Shown in pieces: positions 16,858 to 24,343 of a stretch of 33,655 nt of DNA; positions within the stretch are counted from its first letter, which is position 1, and every line of letters starts with the position of its first letter. The notes beneath the pieces were generated by a model. The model made no database searches and had not been told where the DNA came from. It saw only the letters and a list, made by a program, of their open reading frames with translations. The DNA comes from Draconibacterium orientale (GTDB lineage Bacteria > Bacteroidota > Bacteroidia > Bacteroidales > Prolixibacteraceae), in contig DYSZ01000021.1 in NCBI GenBank assembly GCA_020726265.1, positions 1 through 33,655 on the forward strand, written 5' to 3'. The position numbers and the translations under genes were made by a program.

Positions 16858-16893
16858 AAAAAAATGCACACTCTTAAAAGTGTACATTTTTTT
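16858..16893 (-). terminator. Terminator downstream of the araA remnant
   Basis: AAAAAAATGCACACT (16858-16872) pairs with AGTGTACATTTTTTT (16879-16893). The single imperfect pair is C-A on the plus strand but G-U on the minus strand, so the hairpin is best formed in the minus transcript, just after the araA stop at 16910-16912. Confidence 0.7.
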
Positions 16894-16909
16894 ATTTAAC
16901 CGACGGGAT

Positions 16910-17212
16910 TTATTTTAATCCATTGGAAAGCAAGTAATAAACATCATTCCAACGTAATTCCTTTATAAAATTATTGAAACAGGTTTTTTTGTCTGTTGCA
17001 ACATATTTCAAATCAGCAAATTCAGCAAAGGCTTCAATGTAATCAGGAATTAATGCTAATGTGTATGCTGAGTGATGTGTTCCACTGTCATAAATCCAGG
17101 CTGCTGCACCGTCGGCCAGATTTGGCATGGTTTTCCAGAATGCCGAGGCAACTTGCAATTTTCGCACTTTTTCCAGTGGTTCAATTACTTCAAGCGTATT
17201 TACAATAATCCG
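16910..17212 (-). pseudogene. araA: L-arabinose isomerase, 3'-terminal fragment
   Basis: The minus-strand frame between a stop at 17216-17218 and the stop at 16910 encodes about 100 residues matching the C-terminus of L-arabinose isomerase: RIIVNTLEV (E. coli RLLVNCIDT), KLQVASAFWK, AAAWIYDSGTHHSAYTLAL (E. coli AWILAGGAHHTVFSHAL) and FIKELRWNDVYY. The first four fifths of the ~500-residue enzyme are absent. Similarity stops at about 17212, exactly where the opposite-strand restriction-methyltransferase gene begins, so a deletion or rearrangement joined the two. The natural terminator still follows at 16858-16893. A contig misjoin would look the same and cannot be excluded. Confidence 0.85.
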
Positions 17213-18592
17213 GATTTATATTGCCTTTTCACCGAACGCGGATTTAAACTCTTAAAAGCCGGAGGCCTGCAATCGTTTATTATGCCCAACAAATGGATGT
17301 TGGTAGCATATGGAAAACCGCTGCGGAAATTTCTGGCAAAAACAGGGTTGCAGCAAATACTCAATTTTGGCGATATTCAGTTTTTTGATGAAGCCACAAC
17401 CTACGTTTGCATTTTTGTCACCTGCAGCAGAGCATGCTCCGCTGCTGTGCAAGTTCTTTCGCTCAATCGGAAAACCTATCGTGGCAATTTTATGACCGAG
17501 GTAAAAAATAATATTTACGAATATCCGGCATCAAAATTTGGCGAAACAGAATGGGGTATCCAACCTTACCTCGATACGGTTAAACTGGAGCAGATGAAAC
17601 AGAATGGCTTCGAATTAAAAGATTTGCCGGTTTCTATTTACCGTGGAATTCTTACCGGTTATAACGAAGTTTTTTATATTGATGAAGAAACCCTGAATAG
17701 ACTGATTGCAGCCGACGCCAAAAGCGCAGAAATCATAAAACCAATGGTGCGCGGAAGGGATATTTCTGCTTATGAAATTACTGGTTTTGAGTATTTGATT
17801 GGTACATTTTCTGCTTTAAAACTTGATATTGACAATTATCCTGTTATAAAAGACCATTTACTTTTATTTGGTTACGACAAGTTAAGTCAAACCGGAGAAA
17901 AGGGTGCAAGAAAAAAAACAAACGGGAAATGGGTTGAAATATAGGATAGCATCAATTATTATGAAGAGTTTTCCAAACCCAAAATCATTTATCCGAATAT
18001 GACTTCGGTTTTCTCATTTATGTTCGACGAAAGCGGAATGTTGACTAACCAGAAATGTTTTATTCTGACTGCTAAAAATGAATCGTTTTCATTGCCATTT
18101 TTAACAGCAGTATTTAATTCATCGCTTGCCAAACTTTGGATTTGGTATAATTGTCCTGAATTACAGGGCGGAACCCGTGAAATCCGTAAAGTTTATTTCG
18201 AGCATTTCCCGGTTCCAAAAGCCAGTAATGAACAAACTGCGCTGCTTGCAAATTACGCAACCAGGCGTACCCGGTTAACAGGCGACCTGCAAAACTCGGT
18301 AGCCAAATTTCACCGCACCCTTCAGCGCAAATTCAATATCGAAGAAATACCAACGAAATTAGCCGAATGGTACAAGCTTTCGTTTGCCGGTTTTATTTAC
18401 GAACTGGGTAAAAAGAAGATAAAACTTTCGCTGGCCGATGAAGCCGAATGGGAAGACTATTTTAACACAGAAGCACAAAAAGTTCAAACCCTGAAATCCG
18501 AAATCGACAAAACCGACAGTGAAATTGACCGGATGGTTTATGCGTTGTATGGGTTGACTGAGGAAGAGATTAAAATGGTGGAAGAGAAGTAA
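17201..18592 (+). pseudogene. Type IIG (Eco57I-like) restriction-methyltransferase, 3' fragment with nonsense codon
   Basis: The frame from ~17201 encodes the end of the methyltransferase domain (NPDLYCLFTERGFKLLK, GLQSFIMPNKWM, YGKPLRKFL, FFDEATTYVCIFV) and a TaqI-like target-recognition domain (GILTGYNEVFYIDEETLN, IIKPMVRGRDI, YYEEFSKPKIIYPN, CFILTAKNE, FEHFPVPKA) with a helical C-terminus. The SAM-binding and NPPY motifs and any nuclease domain are missing because the gene starts at the junction with araA. A TAG at 17942-17944 interrupts the frame between KWVEI and DSINYYEEF, where relatives are expected to have Gln (CAG); the frame then continues without shift to 18592. The protein cannot work as an enzyme. 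Confidence 0.85.
17424..17445. repeat. 22-bp near-perfect palindrome inside the type IIG remnant
   Basis: GCAGCAGAGCA / TGCTCCGCTGC is palindromic except for one base pair. It codes CSRACSAA in the reading frame between FVT and VQVLSLNRK, where the family alignment would expect a short beta strand end; it may be a small in-frame insertion. Confidence 0.55.
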
Positions 18593-18636
18593 GCAAAAAG
18601 TGATTGAAGAGAAACAGGAGTACCCTCCGCTGTCGC

Positions 18637-18670
18637 GCTCCCGAAGCTTCGGGATTTATCGCGTGGGTTG
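18637..18670 (+). repeat. REP-like element copy A with perfect 16-bp palindrome
   Basis: Contains TCCCGAAGCTTCGGGA (18639-18654), a perfect palindrome, followed by ATCGCGTGG. The order CTCCC, stem, ATCGCGTGG, TTG is shared with the elements that flank the RayT remnant at 23752-23783 and 24317-24343. It lies 45 nt after the type IIG remnant. Confidence 0.5.
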
Positions 18671-18747
18671 CAGCAAAGCCAGCTACATATTTTGAGGTTT
18701 TACAAACAAAATAATTGGCTGACCGTTATAACAGAAAAATTGTTGCC

Positions 18748-19521
18748 ATGTGTTTTAATGCAAGATATTTAGTACAAACCGCTTTGAAGCGGGCGATTCG
18801 TGACCATGATTTTGCTGAGGCAAAAAAGCTGCAACTCTATCTGAAAGAATTTGTGGATTATTTCCAGGTGTCGGGTTTTTCGCATCCTGAAATCATTGTT
18901 TATACAAACAATAACCCGTTGTCGCCACTGCGTGCCATCTGGGGACTGGTGCCGGAGTGGGCAAAAGATCCGGCGGCAATTTGGAACCAGACATTAAACG
19001 TGCGGGGAGAAGCGATTTTTGAAAAGTCGTCGTTCAAAAAATCGGCAGAGAGCAAACGATGCCTGATTCCGGCTGCCGGTTTTTACGAGCATCATGATTT
19101 TGGCAGCAAGAAATACCCGTTTTACATCCATCGCAAAGACGGGGAACCCATGTATTTTGCCGGGTTGTGGAACGAGTGGACCAATCGGGCAACAGGCGAA
19201 ATAATGAATACCTGCTCCATTGTTACCACGCAGGCCAACGCATTTATGGCAAAAATCCACAACAATCCAAAAAACTCCGACGACCACCGTATGCCGGTAA
19301 TCTTTCCGGATAACATGGCCGACGAATGGTTAAGGCAATTATCCCGTGCAGAAATACAGGAGTTGGCTACTTACATTTTCCCCGATTCGATGCTTGATGC
19401 CTGGACTGTGCCAAAACTCTCAGGCAAAGATTCTCCCGGAAATGTTCCCGAATCAAATCAGCATTATGAATATCCGGAACTCGTATTCGACAAAGACCCG
19501 GTACATAGACCACTTTTTTAG
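18748..19521 (+). CDS. SOS response-associated peptidase / SRAP (YedK, HMCES) protein
   Basis: 257 residues from ATG 18748, chosen because SRAP proteins need Cys at position 2, exposed after Met removal; a longer frame from TTG 18715 would bury it. C2 forms a thiazolidine crosslink to abasic sites in single-stranded DNA. The other conserved elements are NVRGEAIFEK (N84, R86), RCLIPAAGFYEH with E114, MYFAGLW, SIVTTQAN and DDHRMPVIF with H180. The C2, E114 and H180 set matches C2/E105/H160 of E. coli YedK. A helical insert at ~15-42 is larger than in E. coli. It is an intact gene, single, sitting between a dead restriction gene and a dead copper operon. Confidence 0.92.
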   Translation: MCFNARYLVQTALKRAIRDHDFAEAKKLQLYLKEFVDYFQVSGFSHPEIIVYTNNNPLSPLRAIWGLVPEWAKDPAAIWNQTLNVRGEAIFEKSSFKKSAESKRCLIPAAGFYEHHDFGSKKYPFYIHRKDGEPMYFAGLWNEWTNRATGEIMNTCSIVTTQANAFMAKIHNNPKNSDDHRMPVIFPDNMADEWLRQLSRAEIQELATYIFPDSMLDAWTVPKLSGKDSPGNVPESNQHYEYPELVFDKDPVHRPLF

Positions 19522-19540
19522 AACAAAATATTACTCAGCT

Positions 19541-19594
19541 GGTGACTCACAGTCACCTGTTGCGCAAAAGCCTTGTTGCGTAATTCTCAAGGCT
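19541..19594 (+). repeat. Two hairpins preceding the long hairpin at 19591
   Basis: Hairpin 1: GGTGACT-CAC-AGTCACC (19541-19557). Hairpin 2: AGCCTTG (19569-19575) with CAAGGCT (19588-19594). The GGCT at 19591-19594 is also the first part of the 16-bp arm of hairpin 3 (19591-19628), so hairpins 2 and 3 exclude each other. Confidence 0.6.
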
Positions 19595-19628
19595 ATCTAA
19601 AAAGAGTTCAGCCTCTTTTTAGATAGCC
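19591..19628. terminator. 16-bp-arm hairpin between SRAP and HMA genes
   Basis: GGCTATCTAAAAAGAG - TTCAGC - CTCTTTTTAGATAGCC, perfect. It lies 69 nt after the SRAP stop and 54 nt before the stop of the convergent HMA frame, as a two-way terminator would. No U tract follows outside the stem, so a terminator role is likely but not certain. Confidence 0.6.
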
Positions 19629-19682
19629 CCTCATTACAAATCTTAAGCATTGAAATATATTCAATAATATATCTCCTGAATT

Positions 19683-20042
19683 TTAGTGCTGATGCCCTGC
19701 ATGACTGTCGGTTTTTGTTCCAGCCCTGTCGTATTTGCAGCAATCGGGTAACTTGTTGTAAACATCATCCGTTGCTTTGTGGTGTGGAGTATCATGCCCC
19801 ACTTTGGCAACGACAACTTCAATTTTATCCACGCTGGTTTTGGCATCATCGAAAGTAACTTCCATCTTCTTGGTTGTTTTGTCCCAATCTGCTTTCGAAA
19901 CTCCTTCAACTCCCTTTACTGCTTTTTCAATACGGCTTTCGCACATTCCGCAATTTCCTTTCACTTCAATTTTTTCGGTTTTATTTCCTGCAAAAACTGA
20001 AACTGCGCCCAAGATTTTTTTCAGAAACCTGAATGGCCGCAT
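19683..20042 (-). pseudogene. HMA metallochaperone gene, 5'-truncated and fused to tolC sequence
   Basis: The 119-residue frame from ATG 20042 carries a heavy-metal-associated domain, KTEKIEVKGNCGMCESRIEK (metal-binding GNCGMC), then VGHDTPHHKATDDVYNKLPDCCKYD and a His-rich tail (SHAGHQH). In this family such proteins bind Cu+ and accompany Cus-type efflux pumps in the periplasm. The first residues (MRPFRFLKK) come from tolC sequence read in another frame; native sequence resumes near ILGAVSVFAG, the end of the old signal peptide. By chance the fusion restores a basic start and a hydrophobic stretch, so the product might still be exported. The deletion that made it removed the 3' part of tolC and probably cusB. 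I call it a pseudogene or rearranged gene. Confidence 0.7.
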
Positions 20043-20458
20043 TTACTTTATACATTTCGTGCCAGGATTGCTGAAGGTTGTAAAAAATCTGAAGTTTGGC
20101 ATCACGAAAGGACTCATATTTGGCTTGTGCCATCAGGCTCATTTCATCTTTTGCATTTTTCAGCACACCAACCCACGGAAACATTTGCATCAGGCGAATA
20201 TCAGCCACCTGGTTGCCACCCACCAATTCCATCGGTTTTAGAAAGATACCCAGACTCAACTCAGGGTCGGGTAAACCGCCAACCTGCGGTACTTTTTGCA
20301 ACGCAGCCTCATATTCAGCAAATTTCTGTAAAAAAAAAAGGATTGTTTTTTGCTGCAATCTCCAGATAGTTTGTAAGAGAATCGCTTTGCTGGGCAAAAG
20401 TTGTATTCAGTATGCCCAACATAAAAATGACGGTGAGAATTTTATTAAATGTTTTCAT
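20013..20458 (-). pseudogene. TolC-family outer-membrane factor, 5' fragment with frameshift
   Basis: Starts at ATG 20458 with signal peptide (KTFNKILTVIFMLGILNTTFAQ) and SDSLTNYLEIAAKNNP, then loses frame at a run of ten T (plus-strand A run 20330-20339); nine T would give NNPFFLQKFAEYEAALQKV and continue correctly. The second frame holds the TolC/CusC N-terminal region (GGLPDPELSLGIFLKPMEL, MFPWVGVLKNAKDEMSLM, YNLQQSWHEMYKV) and ends at about VSEKN, where it runs into the HMA gene. About three quarters of a ~400-residue TolC protein are missing. Its start overlaps the cusA stop by 14 nt, showing an old operon. The homopolymer shift could be a sequencing error; the deletion is not. Confidence 0.82.
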
Positions 20459-20745
20459 CTTGTCTCTGATTTTGAAATGCTTTAATTGCTTTTCTGTTTG
20501 CATTCCTGACAGCCGATTCCCTCCACATGGATTGAAACAGCGGAACCACATAAACTGTCATCACCTGAATAATCATCCCGCCAAAAGTCGGAATTGCCAT
20601 TGGCACCATAATGTCAGCGCCCTTACCCGATGACGAAAGCACAGGTAACAGTGCTATTACGGCTACCGCCGTTGTCATCATGGCAGGCCGTACACGTTTC
20701 AAACCCGCTCCACAGCCTCACGCAAGGAAAAATCTGACAAGTCGG
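20445..20745 (-). pseudogene. CusA-type heavy-metal RND pump, 3'-terminal fragment
   Basis: The frame ending at 20445 encodes the last membrane helices of a CusA/CzcA-family copper or silver exporter: LKRVRPAMMTTAVAVIALLPVL, GKGADIMVPMAIPTFGG, IIQVMTVYVVPLFQSMWRE. About 20710 the frame breaks: upstream SDFSLREAV is in a different frame from GAGLKRVRP. Similarity ends near 20745, so roughly 950 of the ~1040 residues have been lost. The order cusA-tolC-HMA, with 4-gene relatives in Bacteroidota, shows a former Cu(I)/Ag(I) efflux operon transcribed on the minus strand. Confidence 0.82.
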
Positions 20746-20887
20746 TTAAACATAGACTTTTACTTTTGTTGATGTTAAAATTGAATGACAAAAGCATATG
20801 TCGGGGCATTTATATCCCAATATACAAAAATTCACTTCAGTCAAAAAGTCTTACTAACTTCCTGTTAAAAGTGAAACAACATCAATT

Positions 20888-21265
20888 TCATAAAAGATAT
20901 GCCTGTTGGAGGGAGAGTACTTTCTGAATTTTTGGAGGGGGAGGCGAATCAACAAAATAAATGAGGCCGATTCTGTTTTCATATCCGGTTTCTAATTCAA
21001 ATGAAAACAGTTCATGTCTAAATATATCAGTTTGCGCCAATTGGGGAATCTCGTGAATTTGTACTGCTGTAAAATCATCCTGCACCTAGTAGAAATGATT
21101 TTCGTTATGACAGCAATCACAAGGACCATCACAGCAGGATTCAGCTTCTGTAAATAACTTAGCCGAAATAAGGTCGCCGCTGCAATAATGTTTTGAAATT
21201 GCCAGTCCTATTGTTGTTGTCAACAATAAGACTGATAGAATGATATGACTGAATCTTCTTAACAT
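20888..21265 (-). pseudogene. HYC_CC_PP-family (copper-associated) gene with in-frame stop
   Basis: From ATG 21265 the frame gives a signal-anchor or signal peptide (MLRRFSHIILSVLLLTTTIG), then KHYCSGDLISAKLF, ESCCDGPCDCCHNENHFY, a TAG at 21086-21088, and in the same frame VQDDFTAVQ, ETGYENRIGLIYFVDS and PPPPKIQKVL, ending at 20888. The HYC, CC and PP motifs are those by which the HYC_CC_PP family is named; such genes sit at the head of Cus-type efflux operons in Bacteroidota (from memory). The 125-codon total length is normal, so a single CAG to TAG change probably killed it. No other frame disruption is seen. Confidence 0.75.
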
Positions 21266-21542
21266 TTTTACTTAACACACACAAGGAAACAGATTATTCT
21301 CAGAAATGTTTTACGCAAATGGTGCATTTTGAAATCATTAACAATTAACAGCGGAAATATTAATTTGTAATATCGAATCAAATATGGCTGTAACTGGCAG
21401 TGACAAACCATAATTCCTCTTTTTATTAAGCGGGTGATTGGCAGTCAACAACTCAATAACAATCTGACGAATTTCATTAAAAAAAATAACTTTACTTCAT
21501 GTTATCAAAATGGCTTGTTTTCTTAATAAAATATACTGACAC

Positions 21543-23582
21543 ATGAATTTCAACCGGTTATTATCACCTGTATTCCTGCCTTTTATGTTGATTTTGCTGA
21601 TAAATTTCAATTTGAAGGCACAGAAAACGACCAAAATACACCAGCTAGTACAGCCTGTGATAGTTGACGGGATTCCCGATTCGCTTTTGTGGAATTCAGC
21701 AGACAAAGTTGGCAACTTTATACAAATGGAACCATTCCCCGGTCAGCCTTCGACTGAAAATACGGTTTGCCATATCGGAATATTTGAACAGACTTTATAT
21801 GCCGTTTTTTACTGTTACCAGAAAACACCTGTGGTGGCAAAAAACCAAAGCCGCGACGCACTTTCGAAAAACGACGATATGGTTGCCCTGATTTTGGATA
21901 CATACAACGACAAGCGCAGCGGTTACGCCTTTTTTGTAAATCCGCTCGGTACACTAATCGATATGAAAATAAACGACGACGGAAGAAGCATGGACCTGAA
22001 CTGGGACACCGGCTGGAGTTGCAAAACCGGCATATTCGACTGGGGCTGGTATGCCGAGTTTGAAATTCCGCTGGAAAGCATCAAATACAACAAACAGCCC
22101 GGCGACTGGGGTATCAACTTTGGCAGAATAATCCGTGCCAATTCAGAAACGGCATACTGGTCGGGGCAACTTACCGAAGATTTCAGGCTTTCGCAGGGCG
22201 GAACACTCACCGGATTCCAGCTTCAGAAACAGAAAATGCAACTTACCCTCTTTCCATACATTAACCTTAAAAGTTCGACAGACAATAAACTGAAGGTTGA
22301 TGGTGGTACCGATATCAACTGGCAAATAGGGTCGAATGCCTCGGTGAATGCTACAATTAATCCCGATTTTGCAACGGTTGAAGCCGACAAACAACAAATC
22401 AACCTGACACGATACGAGTTAAATTATCCCGAAAAAAGAGTTTTCTTCCAGGAAGGCAACGAAATGTACAATACCCGCATAAAAACCTTCTATTCACGGC
22501 GGATTCAGGACATCGATTATGGCGCGCGCGTCAATGGAAAAATCGGGAAAACACAGTTTAATGTATTGAGTGTTAAGTCACCCGAAGTTTTGCCCGACAG
22601 TACACATGCCTTTTTTACCGCTGCAAGGGTAAAACACGATTTTCTGAAATCATCGACAGTAGGTTTTACGTTGGTGAGCAAGGACGAACCGGGCTATTCG
22701 ACACGTTCGTTCAGCGCCGACTATGTAATGAACCTTGCAAAAATATGGCAGCTTACAGGTCAGTTTGTTGCCAGCACACCCGGCAGTTTCTGGGAACACA
22801 GCGCTTGGTATATGCGGTTTTCAAGAGAAAACAATATTTACCATTACCATGTCAGGTATTCCCAGTTAGGCGAAAAGTTCAGGGATAACGTAAACCAGAC
22901 CGGGTTTATAACCGACGACGACCGCCGCGAAATAGACAGCGATGTTACCTACAAATGGTGGCTTAAAAACAACACCTTCGACTACATCGATTTTCAGTCG
23001 ATGAGCAACATTTTCTGGAGTATTTCGGGTAAACTGAGAAGCTGGTATGTTACGGAGGCGGTAAAATTTTACATGAAAAACAAAATCAGCTATTCGTATG
23101 CCTACAACAACGAATTCAAACTTTACGAAAAGGAATATTACAACTATATACACAATTTCAGTCTCGGTTACAATACCGACGAATGGAGCCACGCCATTGC
23201 CGGTTACACGTTTGGTCGCAATTTCGACAGGGATATTTCGCTGGTGAATGCAGGCGCTCAGATAAAACCAGTTCGAAACCTTTCACTTGGCTACACAGCC
23301 AACTGGGTGAAATTCACTCCCGATGAAGAAGGAAATTCAACCTTTATCAATGTCTTAACGCTCGACTATAATTTTACAAAAGACCTGTGGCTGCGGGTTT
23401 TTACTCAAAACAGCAGCGCAACCGATAAATTTTATATCTATGGATTATTCGGATGGAGGTTTAAACCACCGTTCGGCGCTGTTTACCTGATTTACTCGCA
23501 CGACGAATTCGAAAGTGCTTCAAATTGGGTAATGACAAACAACCTGTTCTTTAAAGTTACCTTCCCGCTGGTGTTGCTATGA
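21543..23582 (+). CDS. DUF5916 outer-membrane protein with CBM9-like N-terminal domain
   Basis: 679 residues, with signal peptide (NFNRLLSPVFLPFMLILLINFNLKAQ). Residues ~28-230 form a carbohydrate-binding-family-9-like domain (VDGIPDSLLWNSADKVGNF, ENTVCHIGIFEQTLYAVFYCY, GYAFFVNPLGTLIDMK, WYAEFEIPLESIKY). Residues ~235-679 are the DUF5916 region, with alternating aromatic strands of an outer-membrane beta barrel (NPDFATVEADKQQINLTRYE, PEKRVFFQEGNE, GARVNGKIGKTQFNVL) ending in KVTFPLVLL with terminal hydrophobic residues typical of barrels. Function is unknown. The gene is intact and alone, flanked by the dead copper operon and the RayT remnant; no good promoter was recognised in the 277 nt before it. 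Confidence 0.88.
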   Translation: MNFNRLLSPVFLPFMLILLINFNLKAQKTTKIHQLVQPVIVDGIPDSLLWNSADKVGNFIQMEPFPGQPSTENTVCHIGIFEQTLYAVFYCYQKTPVVAKNQSRDALSKNDDMVALILDTYNDKRSGYAFFVNPLGTLIDMKINDDGRSMDLNWDTGWSCKTGIFDWGWYAEFEIPLESIKYNKQPGDWGINFGRIIRANSETAYWSGQLTEDFRLSQGGTLTGFQLQKQKMQLTLFPYINLKSSTDNKLKVDGGTDINWQIGSNASVNATINPDFATVEADKQQINLTRYELNYPEKRVFFQEGNEMYNTRIKTFYSRRIQDIDYGARVNGKIGKTQFNVLSVKSPEVLPDSTHAFFTAARVKHDFLKSSTVGFTLVSKDEPGYSTRSFSADYVMNLAKIWQLTGQFVASTPGSFWEHSAWYMRFSRENNIYHYHVRYSQLGEKFRDNVNQTGFITDDDRREIDSDVTYKWWLKNNTFDYIDFQSMSNIFWSISGKLRSWYVTEAVKFYMKNKISYSYAYNNEFKLYEKEYYNYIHNFSLGYNTDEWSHAIAGYTFGRNFDRDISLVNAGAQIKPVRNLSLGYTANWVKFTPDEEGNSTFINVLTLDYNFTKDLWLRVFTQNSSATDKFYIYGLFGWRFKPPFGAVYLIYSHDEFESASNWVMTNNLFFKVTFPLVLL

Positions 23583-23751
23583 GGTTTTTTAGTAAGTTAT
23601 TTATTGAACGGGTTTCTCCAAAAAGAAATCCGGAAAGAATACCTGTTATGATTGAAAAAGGCTTCATGATCTGCTTTAACCCAAAATTGCTCGTTTAAAC
23701 AGAATTTAAAAAGTTGGGCTTGCCGAGGTTTCAATTCTTCTGACAAGCCCC

Positions 23752-23783
23752 ACTCCCGCGCGATTGCATCGCGTGGTTTGGCA
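23752..23783 (+). repeat. REP-like element copy B, left flank of RayT remnant
   Basis: ACTCCCG followed by the perfect hairpin CGCGAT-TGC-ATCGCG (23759-23773), then TGG and TTTGGCA. It shares ATTGCATCGC, CTCCC and TTGGCA with the inverted copy at 24317-24343. A further inverted repeat, GGGCTTG/CAAGCCC, lies just upstream (23716-23722 and 23744-23750). Confidence 0.6.
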
Positions 23784-23839
23784 ACAGGATATATCAAAGT
23801 ATTTTCTAATTTCAGGCATTCCTGAAAATGCATTGTTTC

Positions 23840-24316
23840 ATGAGCCGTAATCACAAATTCTCTAATCCGGAAGGTGTATATTTTATAGGCTTTGCCGTGG
23901 TTGAGTGGCTTGATGTTTTTGCCCGGAACGAATATAAAAACTTATTAGTTGACAGTTTGCGTTATTGCCAGCAGAAAAAGGGCAAGGAAATATTTGCCTG
24001 GCCCCGAAGCTTATGGGTGACCAACCCTGTACATTAAATTTTCAGAAGCAGTGGAGAACAAAAGCCTGAATTACTGATTGGAGATTTTAAACGGGTTACC
24101 AGCAAAGCGATTGTGAAAGCAATTATTGAAAATCCGCGCGAAAGCAGGAAAATTACCGATGAAAAAATTGATTACCTGCTCATCCAGTCAGGGGGCATTC
24201 ACAATAATCCGGTTGAAGAAGGATTGGTTTTCAGGGCGGAAGATTATTTAAACAGCAGCGTAGCAGATTATGCCGGTGAAAAAGGGATTCTGGGAAATGT
24301 TATTGTTGTTAAGTAG
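23840..24316 (+). pseudogene. RayT (REP-associated Y1/HUH) transposase, inactivated
   Basis: The frame from ATG 23840 starts as Bacteroidota RayT proteins do (MSRNHKFSNPEGVYFIGFAV, VEWLDVFARNEYKNLLVDSL, GKEIFAW). Around 24003 a few extra bases disturb the sequence, and the HUH motif, normally MTNHVHL, reads TNPVH followed by TAA (24035-24037): the first His became Pro and Leu became a stop. The same frame resumes with GEQKPELLIGDFKRVTSKAI, IIENPRESR, lacks the following ~40 residues that include the catalytic Tyr region, and ends in IHNNPVEEGLVFRAEDYLNSSVADYAGEKG. The REP-like repeats on both sides in inverted orientation fit a RayT locus. Confidence 0.82.
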
Positions 24317-24343
24317 TGCCAAGCGATGCAATAGCGTGGGAGC
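24317..24343 (-). repeat. REP-like element copy C, right flank of RayT remnant
   Basis: Read on the minus strand: GCTCCCACGCTATTGCATCG followed by CTTGGCA. It is the inverted counterpart of copy B at 23752-23783 and begins directly after the RayT stop codon. Confidence 0.6.

Noticed and set aside
17072-17200. N-terminal extension of the type IIG remnant (MMCSTVINPG onward)
   Set aside because: These codons are the antisense of araA; the methyltransferase similarity starts only at about 17201.
19777-20241. 154-residue plus-strand open frame
   Set aside because: It is antisense to the HMA and tolC remnants and has no recognisable domain.
23597-23854. 85-residue minus-strand frame after the DUF5916 gene
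   Set aside because: It runs through the REP-like element; its C-terminal part (FWVKADHEAFFNHNRYSFR) is protein-like, but I recognise no family and no proper start.
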